Source: Bacteroidetes bacterium UBA6221 (GTDB lineage: Bacteria > Bacteroidota > Bacteroidia > Chitinophagales > Chitinophagaceae). Taken from it: a DNA stretch of 64,000 nucleotides. The stretch spans positions 97,169 to 161,168 of the forward strand of contig DISB01000017.1 of the NCBI GenBank assembly GCA_002421685.1, given 5' to 3'. Below, piece by piece: positions 1-7,346 of the stretch. The notes below the pieces were generated by a model, which saw nothing but the letters and a program-made list of their open reading frames with translations, was not told the origin of the DNA and searched no databases. How positions within the stretch are numbered: position 1 is the stretch's first letter; each line of letters begins with the position of its first letter. The position numbers and the translations under genes are program-made.

Positions 1-144
1 ACCGTTATTATGAAAAGCGCCCACGGCATATACCTGCATGGCATCGAAGTGGATTTTCAGCAGGGGTTGAACGCCCGGGGTTTTGTTTTTAACAATCCTA
101 ATGCCAGCAGCACCTGCGGTTGCGGCACATCCTTCGCAGTATAA
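1..144 (+). CDS. Iron-sulfur cluster assembly protein, IscA/SufA/HesB family (3' end only)
   Basis: Only the last 47 codons are present; the start lies before the window. The tail ends in CGCGTSFAV, the C-terminal CxC motif of A-type Fe-S carrier proteins, preceded by the family's typical FNNPNAS turn. These small proteins bind and hand on Fe-S clusters in the cytoplasm, using this CxC pair plus one upstream cysteine that is not visible here. The family assignment is firm. Which paralog it is (SufA, IscA or ErpA-like) cannot be told from the fragment. The next gene starts 8 bases after the stop codon, so the two may share a transcript. Confidence 0.85.
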   Translation, partial: TVIMKSAHGIYLHGIEVDFQQGLNARGFVFNNPNASSTCGCGTSFAV

Positions 145-152
145 CCAATTGA

Positions 153-800
153 ATGATTATCAGAAAGCTCATACCTGTTTTGTTGTTGATGGCAATGACT
201 ACAGCCGCCATGGCCCAGCAGTTGCCCGACCGTAAGAAAACAAAAGAGCCGCTCAACCGGTACGATGGCAAAGGCCTTAAAGATGGCCTTTGGATCAACC
301 GCATGCCCGAGCACAAAGGTGAAGCGCCCTATACAGAATTTGGTTACTATCATCGCGGCGAAAAAAACGGTCTGTGGTACAAGATGAATAGCGAGGGAGA
401 CCTCTCCGCGATAGAAAATTATAAGCGCGATTTTTTTGACGGAGAGGTAAAATATTTCACCAAAGGGCAGGTAACTGTCATAGGTAAATATCGTGGCCTC
501 AACCCCGATGTAGTGATTGATACCATCATGGTAGAAGAACCCGTAACCGGCGAACAGCAACTTGTGGCCGTTAAGTCCGACCGCGGTACGGTACGTCACG
601 GTACCTGGCGTTTTTACAACGAGCGCACCGGTCGACTGGAGAAAGTGGAGGAATACCAGGTGGACGAATTGATATACGAAGAACACTTCCCCATGTCAAA
701 GGCCGACAGCCTCTACTACGAAAAGCGCAACGCCAACCTGCCCCATATGAAGAAAGGCAGCGACAAGCCCCAGCGCAAAATGCACAGCTACCTCAATTAA
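153..800 (+). CDS. Secreted MORN-like repeat protein, function unknown
   Basis: A 215-residue protein with a clear signal peptide (hydrophobic LIPVLLLMAMTTAAMA ending in AMAQ), so it is exported to the periplasm or outer membrane. The mature part holds imperfect repeats of the pattern GLKDGLW, GEKNGLWY and FFDGEVKYF, which resemble the degenerate MORN repeats of Bacteroidetes YwqK-like proteins. The C-terminal half is charged and low in hydrophobicity, ending in a lysine-rich tail. It lies just after the IscA-type gene and 19 bases before an ABC ATPase, but no functional link is evident. The export call is secure; the repeat assignment rests on visible pattern only and no activity can be assigned. 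Confidence 0.75.
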   Translation: MIIRKLIPVLLLMAMTTAAMAQQLPDRKKTKEPLNRYDGKGLKDGLWINRMPEHKGEAPYTEFGYYHRGEKNGLWYKMNSEGDLSAIENYKRDFFDGEVKYFTKGQVTVIGKYRGLNPDVVIDTIMVEEPVTGEQQLVAVKSDRGTVRHGTWRFYNERTGRLEKVEEYQVDELIYEEHFPMSKADSLYYEKRNANLPHMKKGSDKPQRKMHSYLN

Positions 801-819
801 TTTGCCCTAAATTCGCGGC

Positions 820-1581
820 ATGAACGGTACCATCATCAGTGTACAGAACCTGGTTAAGAAATACGACAACTTTACTGCGGTAGACAACCTCAATTTCGAA
901 GTGCATACGGGCGAGATATTCGGCCTGCTGGGGCCTAACGGTGCAGGCAAGACCACTACGCTGGAAATCATCGAAACCCTGCGTCCCAAAAACTCGGGCA
1001 AAATCATAGTTGACGGCCTGGACATAGACAGCAAAGCCCGCGAAATAAAGAAGATAATCGGGGTGCAACTGCAGGCGGCGGGTTATTACCCCAACCTCAA
1101 CCTTCTCGAAATAATACGCCTCTTTGCAGGACTGTACAACCGGCACGTAGAGCCGCTGGAACTGCTGGACCTTGTGAACCTGCGCGACAAAGCCAAGGCC
1201 AAATACAAGAACCTATCCGGCGGGCAGAAACAGCGTTTCTCCATCGCCACTACCCTTATCAACGAGCCAAAGATTATCTTCCTGGACGAACCTACCACCG
1301 GGCTCGACCCGCAGGCCCGTCGCAACCTGTGGGAACTCATCCGCAAGGTGCGTGACAGGGGCGCAACCATCGTCATTACTACTCACTATATGGATGAAGC
1401 GGAAGAACTCTGCGACCGTGTGGCCATCATGGATGCAGGTAAAATAATAGCGCTGGACACACCCGACAAACTGATAGACAAACTGGTGGCCGGCGGCTTT
1501 ACCCGTCCCAAACCTGTAAAAGAAGCCAACCTCGAAGACGTATTCCTCAACCTGACGGGTAAAGAACTAAGGGAAGATTAA
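820..1581 (+). CDS. ABC transporter ATP-binding protein (DrrA/CcmA-like)
   Basis: A 253-residue ABC ATPase with all core motifs in order: Walker A GPNGAGKTTT near residue 40, signature LSGGQKQR near 135, Walker B IIFLDEPTTGLDP near 155, and H-loop TTHYMDEAEELC near 190. Length and sequence fit the ABC-2 exporter group (DrrA, CcmA, NodI type), whose ATPase normally drives a separate six-helix permease that exports drugs, lipids or polysaccharides. No permease gene lies on either side: a secreted MORN-like protein precedes it, and a repeat island plus a gene on the other strand follow. The partner is therefore elsewhere or lost. A -7-like TAAATTCG at 808-815 sits four bases before the ATG. Confidence 0.92.
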   Translation: MNGTIISVQNLVKKYDNFTAVDNLNFEVHTGEIFGLLGPNGAGKTTTLEIIETLRPKNSGKIIVDGLDIDSKAREIKKIIGVQLQAAGYYPNLNLLEIIRLFAGLYNRHVEPLELLDLVNLRDKAKAKYKNLSGGQKQRFSIATTLINEPKIIFLDEPTTGLDPQARRNLWELIRKVRDRGATIVITTHYMDEAEELCDRVAIMDAGKIIALDTPDKLIDKLVAGGFTRPKPVKEANLEDVFLNLTGKELRED

Positions 1582-1600
1582 CATATCCCCACCAAAAAAA

Positions 1601-1847
1601 CATTCCCCTCTTGGGAGGGGTGTGTGCAGGCTTGTGCGGTTGCGAGGTGGGTTAACTCCCGTCGTACTTGTCCCCCACTGCCTGTCCCGACTATTTCGGG
1701 AGCGGGGGTGTCTGACCGACTCCGCCCGTGGCGGACGTGTCAGACGGGGGTGGAACACTCGCGCTAGAAAATCTTCCCCTCTTGGGAGGGGTGTGCGCAG
1801 GCTTGTGCGGTTGGGGGGTGGGTCCAATCGCACAAGCCTGCGCACAC
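1601..1847. repeat. Hairpin-rich intergenic repeat island
   Basis: Two direct copies of a unit of about 50 bases lie at 1601-1652 and 1774-1822. Both read TTCCCCTCTTGGGAGGGG, then TGTG(T/C)GCAGGCTTGTGCGG, then a GGTGGGT tail. The first part is itself a short palindrome. Between the copies are two more stem-loops: CCCGA/TCGGG around 1686-1701, and a nested one at 1710-1745 with outer arms GTCTGAC/GTCAGAC and inner arms TCCGCC/GGCGGA. The region separates convergent genes and contains no credible reading frame. It looks like a REP-type dispersed element rather than unique sequence. Confidence 0.75.
1791..1847. terminator. Long perfect inverted repeat between convergent genes, probable bidirectional terminator
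   Basis: The 19 bases at 1791-1809 are exactly complementary to 1829-1847, and the stem can extend inward with G-U pairs. It lies between the 3' ends of the ABC ATPase gene (plus) and the HerA-like gene (minus). The structure is seen directly; its termination role is inferred from position, because no clear T-tract follows. Confidence 0.55.
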
Positions 1848-1858
1848 AACACAAGTCC

Positions 1859-3382
1859 CTACCTCCTCCTCTTCCCACTCACCCCCAGCGACCCCAATAA
1901 ACTCCGCACCAGCATATTGCCTGCCGTGCGCAGCATACTGCGCACTATTGTATTATCCCCTGTTTCTTCTATCACGCTCTTTTCTTCCTTCGCTCTCCGC
2001 TCTTTCGTTTCCGGCTCTGCGGCCTTGGCGGCCTCTATCTTTTCGCTCAATATTTCGTGGGCGCTCTTGCTGTCTATCGTGCGGTTGTATTTAGGCGCCA
2101 GTACACTCTTGCGCACCAGTGTGTCTATCTCCTGCGGGCTCAGTATATCCATCCTACTCTGCGGCGGACATAGCATAGTAGCTGCCAGCGGGGTAGGGAT
2201 GCCCTTTTCGTTTAGTAGTGTGATGAGCGCTTCGCCCGTACCCATACCGGTGATGATGTCCTCCGTTTTGTACCAATTGCTCAGCGGGTAGTTCTCCGCT
2301 GTTTGCTTGATGGCCTTACGGTCTGCAGCGGTAAAGGCGCGTAAGGAATGCTGTATCTTCATGCCCAGTTGGCCCAATACTGCAGGTGCTATGTCCACCG
2401 GGTTTTGAGTGACGAAGAAGATGCCCACCCCCTTGCTGCGTATCAGCTTGATGATGGTCTCCAACTGCGTCAGCAGCACCGCGTTGGCATTGCTGAACAC
2501 TAAGTGCGCCTCGTCTATCAACAATACCAGCTTCGGCCTGTCCACATCGCCCGCCTCGGGCATAGTGGCATACAGCTCGGCCAGCAGTTGCAGCATAAAT
2601 GTAGAGAACAGCTTCGGCTTGTCCTGTATATCCGTTACCCGCAGTATGCTGATGATGCCCCTGCCGTCTTCGGCTATCCGCATCAGGTCGTCTACCTCAA
2701 AGCTCGGCTCGCCAAATATATTGTCCGCCCCCTGCTGCTGCAGCTCTATCACCTTGCGCATGATGGTACCCACCGATGCGGGGCTCAGCGCGCCGTACTC
2801 GTCCTTCAGTTCGGCCTTGCCCTCGTTGGCCGCCCATTGCAGCGTGCGGCGCAGGTCTTCCAGGTCCAGCAGGGGTATGTCGTTGTCGTCGCAATACTTA
2901 AAGAGCATGGCCAGTATACCCTCCTGCGTGCTGTTGAGGCTCAGCACCTTGCTCAGCAGCACGGGGCCAAATTCTGTGACCGTTGCACGCAGCCTTACTC
3001 CCGGCTCCGCGCTCAGGCTCAGCAGCTCTACAGGGTAGGCCGTTGGGCTGAACCCGATGCCCAGCTTGCCCGCGCGCTCGTCTATTTTAGGGTGCGGATT
3101 GCCCGGCGCCGCCAGCCCGCTCAGGTCGCCTTTTATGTCCATCAGCAGCACCGGGATACTGGCGTTGCTCATCGCCTCGGCCAATACCTGTAGGGTCTTG
3201 GTTTTGCCCGTGCCCGTAGCCCCGCTTATCAGCCCGTGGCGGTTCAGCGTAGCCAGCGGGGCGTACACCGCCGCCCCTGTTACCACCTCCCCGTTCAGCA
3301 TAGCGCTGCCCAGCCTGATCGCTTCCCCTTTGAAGCTGTACCCTTTGATTATCTCCTCCGCAAACTGTTCCCTTTGCTGCAT
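1859..3382 (-). CDS. HerA-like ATPase, DUF853/YjgR family
   Basis: A 507-residue P-loop ATPase. Walker A is GATGTGKT with its lysine at residue 60, and Walker B is LVLLIDEAHLVF in the second half. Overall sequence and length fit the DUF853 (YjgR) branch of HerA/FtsK-type ATPases, predicted DNA-translocating motor proteins of unknown physiological role. The frame stays open for 33 more codons upstream, but MQQREQFAEEI at 3382 is where family-like sequence begins, and the extra residues cover an inverted repeat, so I use 3382. The tail is rich in lysine, glutamate and arginine, ending SGKRRR. No NurA nuclease, the usual partner of archaeal HerA, is present. Confidence 0.88.
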   Translation of the reverse strand: MQQREQFAEEIIKGYSFKGEAIRLGSAMLNGEVVTGAAVYAPLATLNRHGLISGATGTGKTKTLQVLAEAMSNASIPVLLMDIKGDLSGLAAPGNPHPKIDERAGKLGIGFSPTAYPVELLSLSAEPGVRLRATVTEFGPVLLSKVLSLNSTQEGILAMLFKYCDDNDIPLLDLEDLRRTLQWAANEGKAELKDEYGALSPASVGTIMRKVIELQQQGADNIFGEPSFEVDDLMRIAEDGRGIISILRVTDIQDKPKLFSTFMLQLLAELYATMPEAGDVDRPKLVLLIDEAHLVFSNANAVLLTQLETIIKLIRSKGVGIFFVTQNPVDIAPAVLGQLGMKIQHSLRAFTAADRKAIKQTAENYPLSNWYKTEDIITGMGTGEALITLLNEKGIPTPLAATMLCPPQSRMDILSPQEIDTLVRKSVLAPKYNRTIDSKSAHEILSEKIEAAKAAEPETKERRAKEEKSVIEETGDNTIVRSMLRTAGNMLVRSLLGSLGVSGKRRR

Positions 3383-3429
3383 GACGTATGTTTGGCATTG
3401 AAAATAATACAAAATCAGGAGTTGGGGGC

Positions 3430-3470
3430 GCATGTTATGGTGACCCAATCTCGATGTCACCAAAACATGC
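3430..3470. other. Inverted repeat upstream of the HerA-like gene
   Basis: 3430-3444 (GCATGTTATGGTGAC) pairs with 3456-3470 (GTCACCAAAACATGC) with 14 of 15 matches around an 11-base loop. It lies about 50-90 bases upstream of the chosen start of the minus-strand ATPase gene, so it could be an operator or a leader hairpin. No T-tract follows on either strand. Confidence 0.5.
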
Positions 3471-3582
3471 CCGTTTCCCATTTTGTCCTACCTGATTATG
3501 TCGCGCCAGCAAGTCCCCGGTTCGCAAAATCATTTTCAACAACTCCAGGGTAATTTTTTCGAAAGGATATAGCCGCAACCGG

Positions 3583-3999
3583 TTAGTGTCCGGGTTTAGG
3601 CTCCGTCATGCTGAACCAGTTACCACAGCCGTCGGTTACAATACATTCTAGACCGTAAAACTGTTCCTTAGGCTCTGTCACATTGATGCCCTTAGCTTTC
3701 ATTTCTTCATATGTAGCACGGCAGTCGGGCGTTTGCAACACACCACCTCCCATTTGTCCCTGTTCCAGCAGCGTTTTAAAGGCGTTGCGTACATCATCTT
3801 TCATCATGGGGTTGTTGTTTACGGGTATCAGTACCACCTGCAGGTCGGGCTGGTCGGGAGGCGTCAGTGTCAGCCACCTGAAACCGTTGTCCATTTTAAC
3901 GTCGGTATGCACTTTGAAACCCAGTTTGTTTACATAAAAGTCGTATGCCTTGTCCTGGTCGAGGACATAAAAGGACGTGTGTGATAATTTAGTTACCAT
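3583..3999 (-). CDS. VOC family protein (glyoxalase/bleomycin resistance fold)
   Basis: A 138-residue single-domain protein. It opens with TKLSHTSFYVLDQDKAYDFY followed by KLGFKV, the first beta-alpha-beta module of the vicinal oxygen chelate fold, and closes with the second module ending in DGCGNWFSMTEP. VOC proteins bind a divalent metal and act as glyoxalases, dioxygenases, epimerases or antibiotic-binding proteins; the sequence does not say which. The likely metal positions are His7 and the acidic residue near the end. The gene lies downstream of the AraC-type regulator on the same strand with its own promoter-like TAGCTTTG between them (4016-4023). The regulator may control it. Confidence 0.85.
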   Translation of the reverse strand: MVTKLSHTSFYVLDQDKAYDFYVNKLGFKVHTDVKMDNGFRWLTLTPPDQPDLQVVLIPVNNNPMMKDDVRNAFKTLLEQGQMGGGVLQTPDCRATYEEMKAKGINVTEPKEQFYGLECIVTDGCGNWFSMTEPKPGH

Positions 4000-4015
4000 A
4001 AATTTGAATTTAGAA

Positions 4016-4023
4016 CAAAGCTA
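4016..4023 (-). promoter_or_regulatory. Bacteroidetes-type -7 element TAGCTTTG for the VOC gene
   Basis: On the minus strand this reads TAGCTTTG, an exact match to TAnnTTTG, ending 16 bases before the ATG at 3999. A clear -33 TTTG was not seen. Its presence suggests that the VOC gene can be transcribed separately from the regulator. Confidence 0.5.
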
Positions 4024-4057
4024 TGCAAGCCGCACATTACCCGTTTCTCGAATCTTG

Positions 4058-4474
4058 CTATTCTGTACCCTCGTATCGGCTGAGTACGCAATGAGGAATA
4101 AATATTTCAGGCTGTTCATCAGCCGCTTTTCGCCGCTCCAGGGCGCTGTTACGGTACACCTGCGGGCTTACCCCGTTTTTCTTCTTAAACATGGTGCTGA
4201 ACGAGCCCAGGCTTTCAAACCCCACGTTCATGCATACCTGCGATACACTCGCGCCCTGCTGGCCCAGCATCTTTTTGGCGGCTTCTATACGTACCTGCGT
4301 CAGGTATTCGTGCGGTGTCTTTTTATAGATACGGGTAAACAGCTTATGAAAATGAAATGGCGAAAAGCATGCCTGTTGCGACACCTGTTCCAGCTTTATC
4401 GGCTCGTGCAGGTTGTCGTCTATATACATTTTGGCGGCAACCACCCGTTTGTATATATCGGCATCTATTGACAT
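4058..4474 (-). CDS. Short AraC family transcriptional regulator
   Basis: A 138-residue protein made almost entirely of the AraC/XylS DNA-binding domain. The first helix-turn-helix is around KLEQVSQQACFSPFHFHKLF, then the linker YLTQVRIEAAKKML, then the second HTH ending in VCMNVGFESLGSFSTMFKKK with the family GVSPQVYR signature. There is no N-terminal ligand-binding domain, so it resembles the MarA/SoxS group of stand-alone regulators, whose activity follows their amount. The VOC gene lies 58 bases downstream on the same strand and is the obvious candidate target. Confidence 0.9.
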   Translation of the reverse strand: MSIDADIYKRVVAAKMYIDDNLHEPIKLEQVSQQACFSPFHFHKLFTRIYKKTPHEYLTQVRIEAAKKMLGQQGASVSQVCMNVGFESLGSFSTMFKKKNGVSPQVYRNSALERRKAADEQPEIFIPHCVLSRYEGTE

Positions 4475-4790
4475 GAAGTAAAGATATTGGATTTATATGG
4501 AAGATTGCATATGATTTTTCTTTGCCCGGTATTGTTACTGCACCAATAAAACTTTTATTTTAATAAATAACATTATTTGCGTATTTTTGCTGTAGTAAAT
4601 TTGAATAAATTTACGGAAGTCCCGCTGGTGCGGGATACTGATAAAAAGCCCTGCAGCCAGGTTTATACCGTAGAGAAATTAACCCTTCTCTATTCCGGCC
4701 TCATACAGCAGCATATCAGCACGCAGTTATGCATTCAGATCATAGAGTAGGGCCTGCGCAGACTCACATTTAGGAGAGATAGAGTGGATT

Positions 4791-5027
4791 CCCGCACAGG
4801 AAAGAAATAGAAAGATCCCAAAATGATACAAAACGATACTAAATGATACAAAATTCACAAAACGCTCGGGAATTAGTCTTTTCGTCTCAGGCGGAGAGAC
4901 AGAGGCTTCCCGCACAGGAAAAAATAGAAAACTCCCAAAACGATACAAAACGATACTAAATGATACAAAATTCCACAAAACGCTCGGGAATTAGTCTTTC
5001 CGTCTCAGGTGGAGAGAGAGCGAAGTT
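4791..5027. repeat. Tandem direct repeat, two copies of about 118 bases
   Basis: Copy 1 (4791-4908) and copy 2 (4909 to about 5027) each begin CCCGCACAGGAAA, run through GATACAAAACGATACTAAAT and AACGCTCGGGAATTAGTCTT, and end in a CGTCTCAGGxGGAGAGA purine stretch. They differ at only a handful of positions. A degenerate trace of the end of a third copy (GACTCACATTTAGGAGAGAT) precedes copy 1. Within each copy GATAC recurs three times at 10-11 base spacing. Confidence 0.8.
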
Positions 5028-5082
5028 CCACAACAATCCGAAACACTTGTTTCGCCAGGGCGGTGATTTTGACCACCTCCGT

Positions 5083-5163
5083 GTAACAAGCCGTAACATT
5101 CTGAACAAATTTCACTCATCCCCCGTAACCATCCGTAACAATGTAGCCGTAACCATTTGTAAC
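5083..5163. promoter_or_regulatory. Three paired GTAAC direct repeats, candidate regulator binding sites
   Basis: GTAAC occurs at 5083, 5093, 5125, 5135, 5149 and 5159. These form three pairs, each GTAAC-N5-GTAAC with a 10-base repeat, one helical turn. Four of the six are preceded by CC. Such phased direct repeats are typical of dimeric response-regulator sites, so I read this as a multi-site operator, but the regulator is unknown. The nearest downstream gene is parE, about 300 bases away. Confidence 0.5.
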
Positions 5164-5174
5164 AATACGACCTG

Positions 5175-5190
5175 CCCCGCCGCGGCGGGG
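5175..5190. other. 16-base perfect GC palindrome
   Basis: CCCCGCCGCGGCGGGG is a perfect palindrome immediately downstream of the GTAAC repeats. It could form a very stable hairpin or serve as a protein site. No T-tract follows, so it is not a normal terminator. Confidence 0.5.
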
Positions 5191-5325
5191 GAACTAAAAA
5201 GAACCAAACCACCAATCATGAAAAAATGCATCAATCATAACCCTTTGACAATAAACCACATCATAAAAGGCAAAAACCTGTTTTCGCACCCATCTCAAAA
5301 AAGCACAACAAAACGCAACTAAACG

Positions 5326-5355
5326 GACAGAAATATCCTACTGGGCTTTTCTGTC
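5326..5355. other. Inverted repeat GACAGAAA/TTTCTGTC upstream of parE
   Basis: Eight-base arms flank a 14-base loop, about 90-120 bases before the parE promoter. It may terminate upstream transcription or bind a regulator. Only the symmetry is seen. Confidence 0.35.
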
Positions 5356-5441
5356 CCCCGAAAGGGTGGAGTTGTTTGTGAGCCTCCCCAACACCAATTA
5401 CTTAACAAAAAATCATCTTTTCATTTCATTTTTTTACGCTT

Positions 5442-5449
5442 TACTTTTG
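5442..5449 (+). promoter_or_regulatory. parE -7 element TACTTTTG
   Basis: An exact TAnnTTTG match ending 8 bases before the parE ATG, which implies a very short 5' leader. The -33 region is T-rich (around 5418-5424) but lacks a clean TTTG. Confidence 0.55.
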
Positions 5450-5457
5450 ACATAGAT

Positions 5458-7344
5458 ATGGCAGATAATAACAATCTATATACGGAAGACAGTATCAAAT
5501 CCCTCGACTGGCGCGAGCACATCCGCCTGCGCCCCGGCATGTACATAGGCAAGCTGGGCGACGGCAGCAGCCCGGACGATGGTATATACATACTGCTGAA
5601 GGAAGTGATAGACAACTGTATAGATGAATATACCATGGGCTTCGGCAAGCGTGTGGAGATAAATATTGATAAGGGTGTAGTAACTATACGCGACTATGGA
5701 CGGGGCATACCCCTGGGCAAGGTAGTGGATGTGGTGAGCAAGATAAACACGGGTGCCAAGTACGACAGCAAAGCCTTCCAGAAATCGGTGGGGTTGAACG
5801 GAGTGGGTACCAAAGCGGTAAACGCCCTGAGCAACTACTTCAAGGTGGCCGCCTTTCGTGATGGCAAGATCAAGGAGGCGGAATTTGAGCGGGGGGTACT
5901 GACAAAGGAACATAAGGAAGCAAAAACTGAAGAGCCCAACGGTACGCTGGTTACCTTCATACCTGACGATACGGTATTTAAAAACTACCACTTCCTGAAT
6001 GAATACATCGAAAACCAGATATGGAACTATTGCTACCTGAACGCGGGGTTGCAGATCAAGTTCAACAACAGGGTATATGTGTCTAAAAATGGCCTGCTCG
6101 ACCTGCTGGAGAACAAGACCAATACGGAAACCAACCGCTATTCAATCATACACCTGAAAGGTGATGATATAGAAGTGGCCATCACGCATACAAACGATTA
6201 TGGCGAGGATATCTACTCCTTCGTCAACGGGCAGCACACCACGCAGGGTGGTACGCACCAGGCAGCTTTCCGCGAGGCTTTTGTAAAAGTCATCCGCGAT
6301 TTCTACAAAAAAGACTATGATGCTACCGACATACGCCAGAGCATCAGCGCTGCCGTATCAGTACGCGTGCAGGAGCCGGTGTTCGAATCTCAGACTAAAA
6401 CCAAGCTGGGTTCTCAATACGTTTCAGAGGGCGGTCCGTCAATGAAATCTTTTGTGCTCGATTTCCTGTCAAAAGAGCTGGACAACTACCTGCACAAAAA
6501 TCCCGCTACGGCCGATGCGCTGAAAAAGCGCATAGAGCAGAGCGAGCGCGAGCGCAAAGAACTGTCGGGCATACGCAAGCTGGCCAACGAACGTGCCAAA
6601 AAAGCCAACCTGCACAATAAAAAGCTGCGCGACTGCCGCATACATTTCAATGCGGAACCACCGGCAAAAAACAAAGAGGAATTCATCAATAAACAAAACG
6701 AAAGCACCATCTTCATTACCGAGGGCGATTCTGCCAGCGGTAGCATCACCAAGAGCCGCAATGTGGAATCGCAGGCTGTGTTCAGCCTGCGGGGTAAACC
6801 GCTCAACTGCTTCGGTCTAACTAAAAAAGTGGTGTACGAGAATGAAGAATTCAACCTGCTACAACACGCGCTGAACATAGAAGAAGGTATGGAGGGGCTG
6901 CGCTACAACAACATCATCATAGCTACCGATGCCGACGTGGATGGTATGCACATCCGCCTGCTCATCATGACTTTCTTCCTCCAGTTCTTCCCCGACCTGG
7001 TAAAGGGCGGCCATGTGTACATACTGCAAACGCCGTTGTTCCGTGTGCGCAACAAGCAAAAGACCATCTACTGCTACAGCGACGAGGAGCGCCGCAACGC
7101 CATAGCCGAACTGGGCAGCAAGCCGGAGATAACACGCTTCAAAGGGTTGGGTGAAATCAGCCCCGAAGAGTTTGCACAGTTTATTGGCGATGATATGCGC
7201 AAGGATCCTGTATTGCTGGGCAAAGAAGACATCAAAGAACTGCTAAGCTATTACATGGGTAAAAACACCCCTGAACGGCAGAAAGACATTATTGAAAACC
7301 TGCGGGTAGAAAAGGATTTGGCGGAGGAGATAGCAGCGGCGTAA
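5458..7344 (+). CDS. parE: DNA topoisomerase IV subunit B
   Basis: A 628-residue type IIA topoisomerase ATPase subunit. In order: MYIGKLGDG and EVIDNCIDE (GHKL ATP-binding, with the catalytic Glu and the Mg-binding Asn), DYGRGIPLGKV, the lid GLNGVGTKAVNALS, the transducer domain, and a TOPRIM domain with EGDSASGS and the Mg-binding DADVDG, ending in the RFKGLGEISPEEF tail. The N-terminus (SLDWREHIRLRPGMYIG) matches the Bacteroidetes ParE form rather than GyrB. It supplies ATP-driven strand passage for chromosome decatenation together with ParC. No parC follows; instead a beta-lactamase gene begins two bases after the stop codon. Confidence 0.95.
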   Translation: MADNNNLYTEDSIKSLDWREHIRLRPGMYIGKLGDGSSPDDGIYILLKEVIDNCIDEYTMGFGKRVEINIDKGVVTIRDYGRGIPLGKVVDVVSKINTGAKYDSKAFQKSVGLNGVGTKAVNALSNYFKVAAFRDGKIKEAEFERGVLTKEHKEAKTEEPNGTLVTFIPDDTVFKNYHFLNEYIENQIWNYCYLNAGLQIKFNNRVYVSKNGLLDLLENKTNTETNRYSIIHLKGDDIEVAITHTNDYGEDIYSFVNGQHTTQGGTHQAAFREAFVKVIRDFYKKDYDATDIRQSISAAVSVRVQEPVFESQTKTKLGSQYVSEGGPSMKSFVLDFLSKELDNYLHKNPATADALKKRIEQSERERKELSGIRKLANERAKKANLHNKKLRDCRIHFNAEPPAKNKEEFINKQNESTIFITEGDSASGSITKSRNVESQAVFSLRGKPLNCFGLTKKVVYENEEFNLLQHALNIEEGMEGLRYNNIIIATDADVDGMHIRLLIMTFFLQFFPDLVKGGHVYILQTPLFRVRNKQKTIYCYSDEERRNAIAELGSKPEITRFKGLGEISPEEFAQFIGDDMRKDPVLLGKEDIKELLSYYMGKNTPERQKDIIENLRVEKDLAEEIAAA

Positions 7345-7346
7345 CC

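Larger units (their letters stand above)
4475..5457. other. 983-base gene-free region between the AraC regulator and parE
   Basis: No credible gene on either strand: the frames that stay open run through repeats and have atypical composition. The region holds a small stem-loop TCCCGC/GCGGGA near 4619-4635, a tandem repeat of about 118 bases at 4791-5027, paired GTAAC motifs at 5083-5163, a perfect GC palindrome at 5175-5190, an inverted repeat at 5326-5355, and the parE promoter at 5442-5449. It is unusually long for this tightly packed window. Confidence 0.7.

Noticed and set aside
1728..2291. Plus-strand open frame across the repeat island and the HerA-like gene
   Set aside because: It runs antisense to a clear ATPase gene and its first third is repeat sequence; the protein is low-complexity and serine-rich.
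4791..5027. The tandem repeat as a CRISPR array
   Set aside because: Only two long copies sit directly next to each other with no unique spacers, and no cas gene is present.
4727..5322. Open frames on both strands in the 4475-5457 gap (83 and 120 residues), and a 34-codon frame at 5218
   Set aside because: They read through the tandem repeat or the GTAAC motifs, have no domain or signal, and give repeated peptide segments that mirror the DNA repeat.
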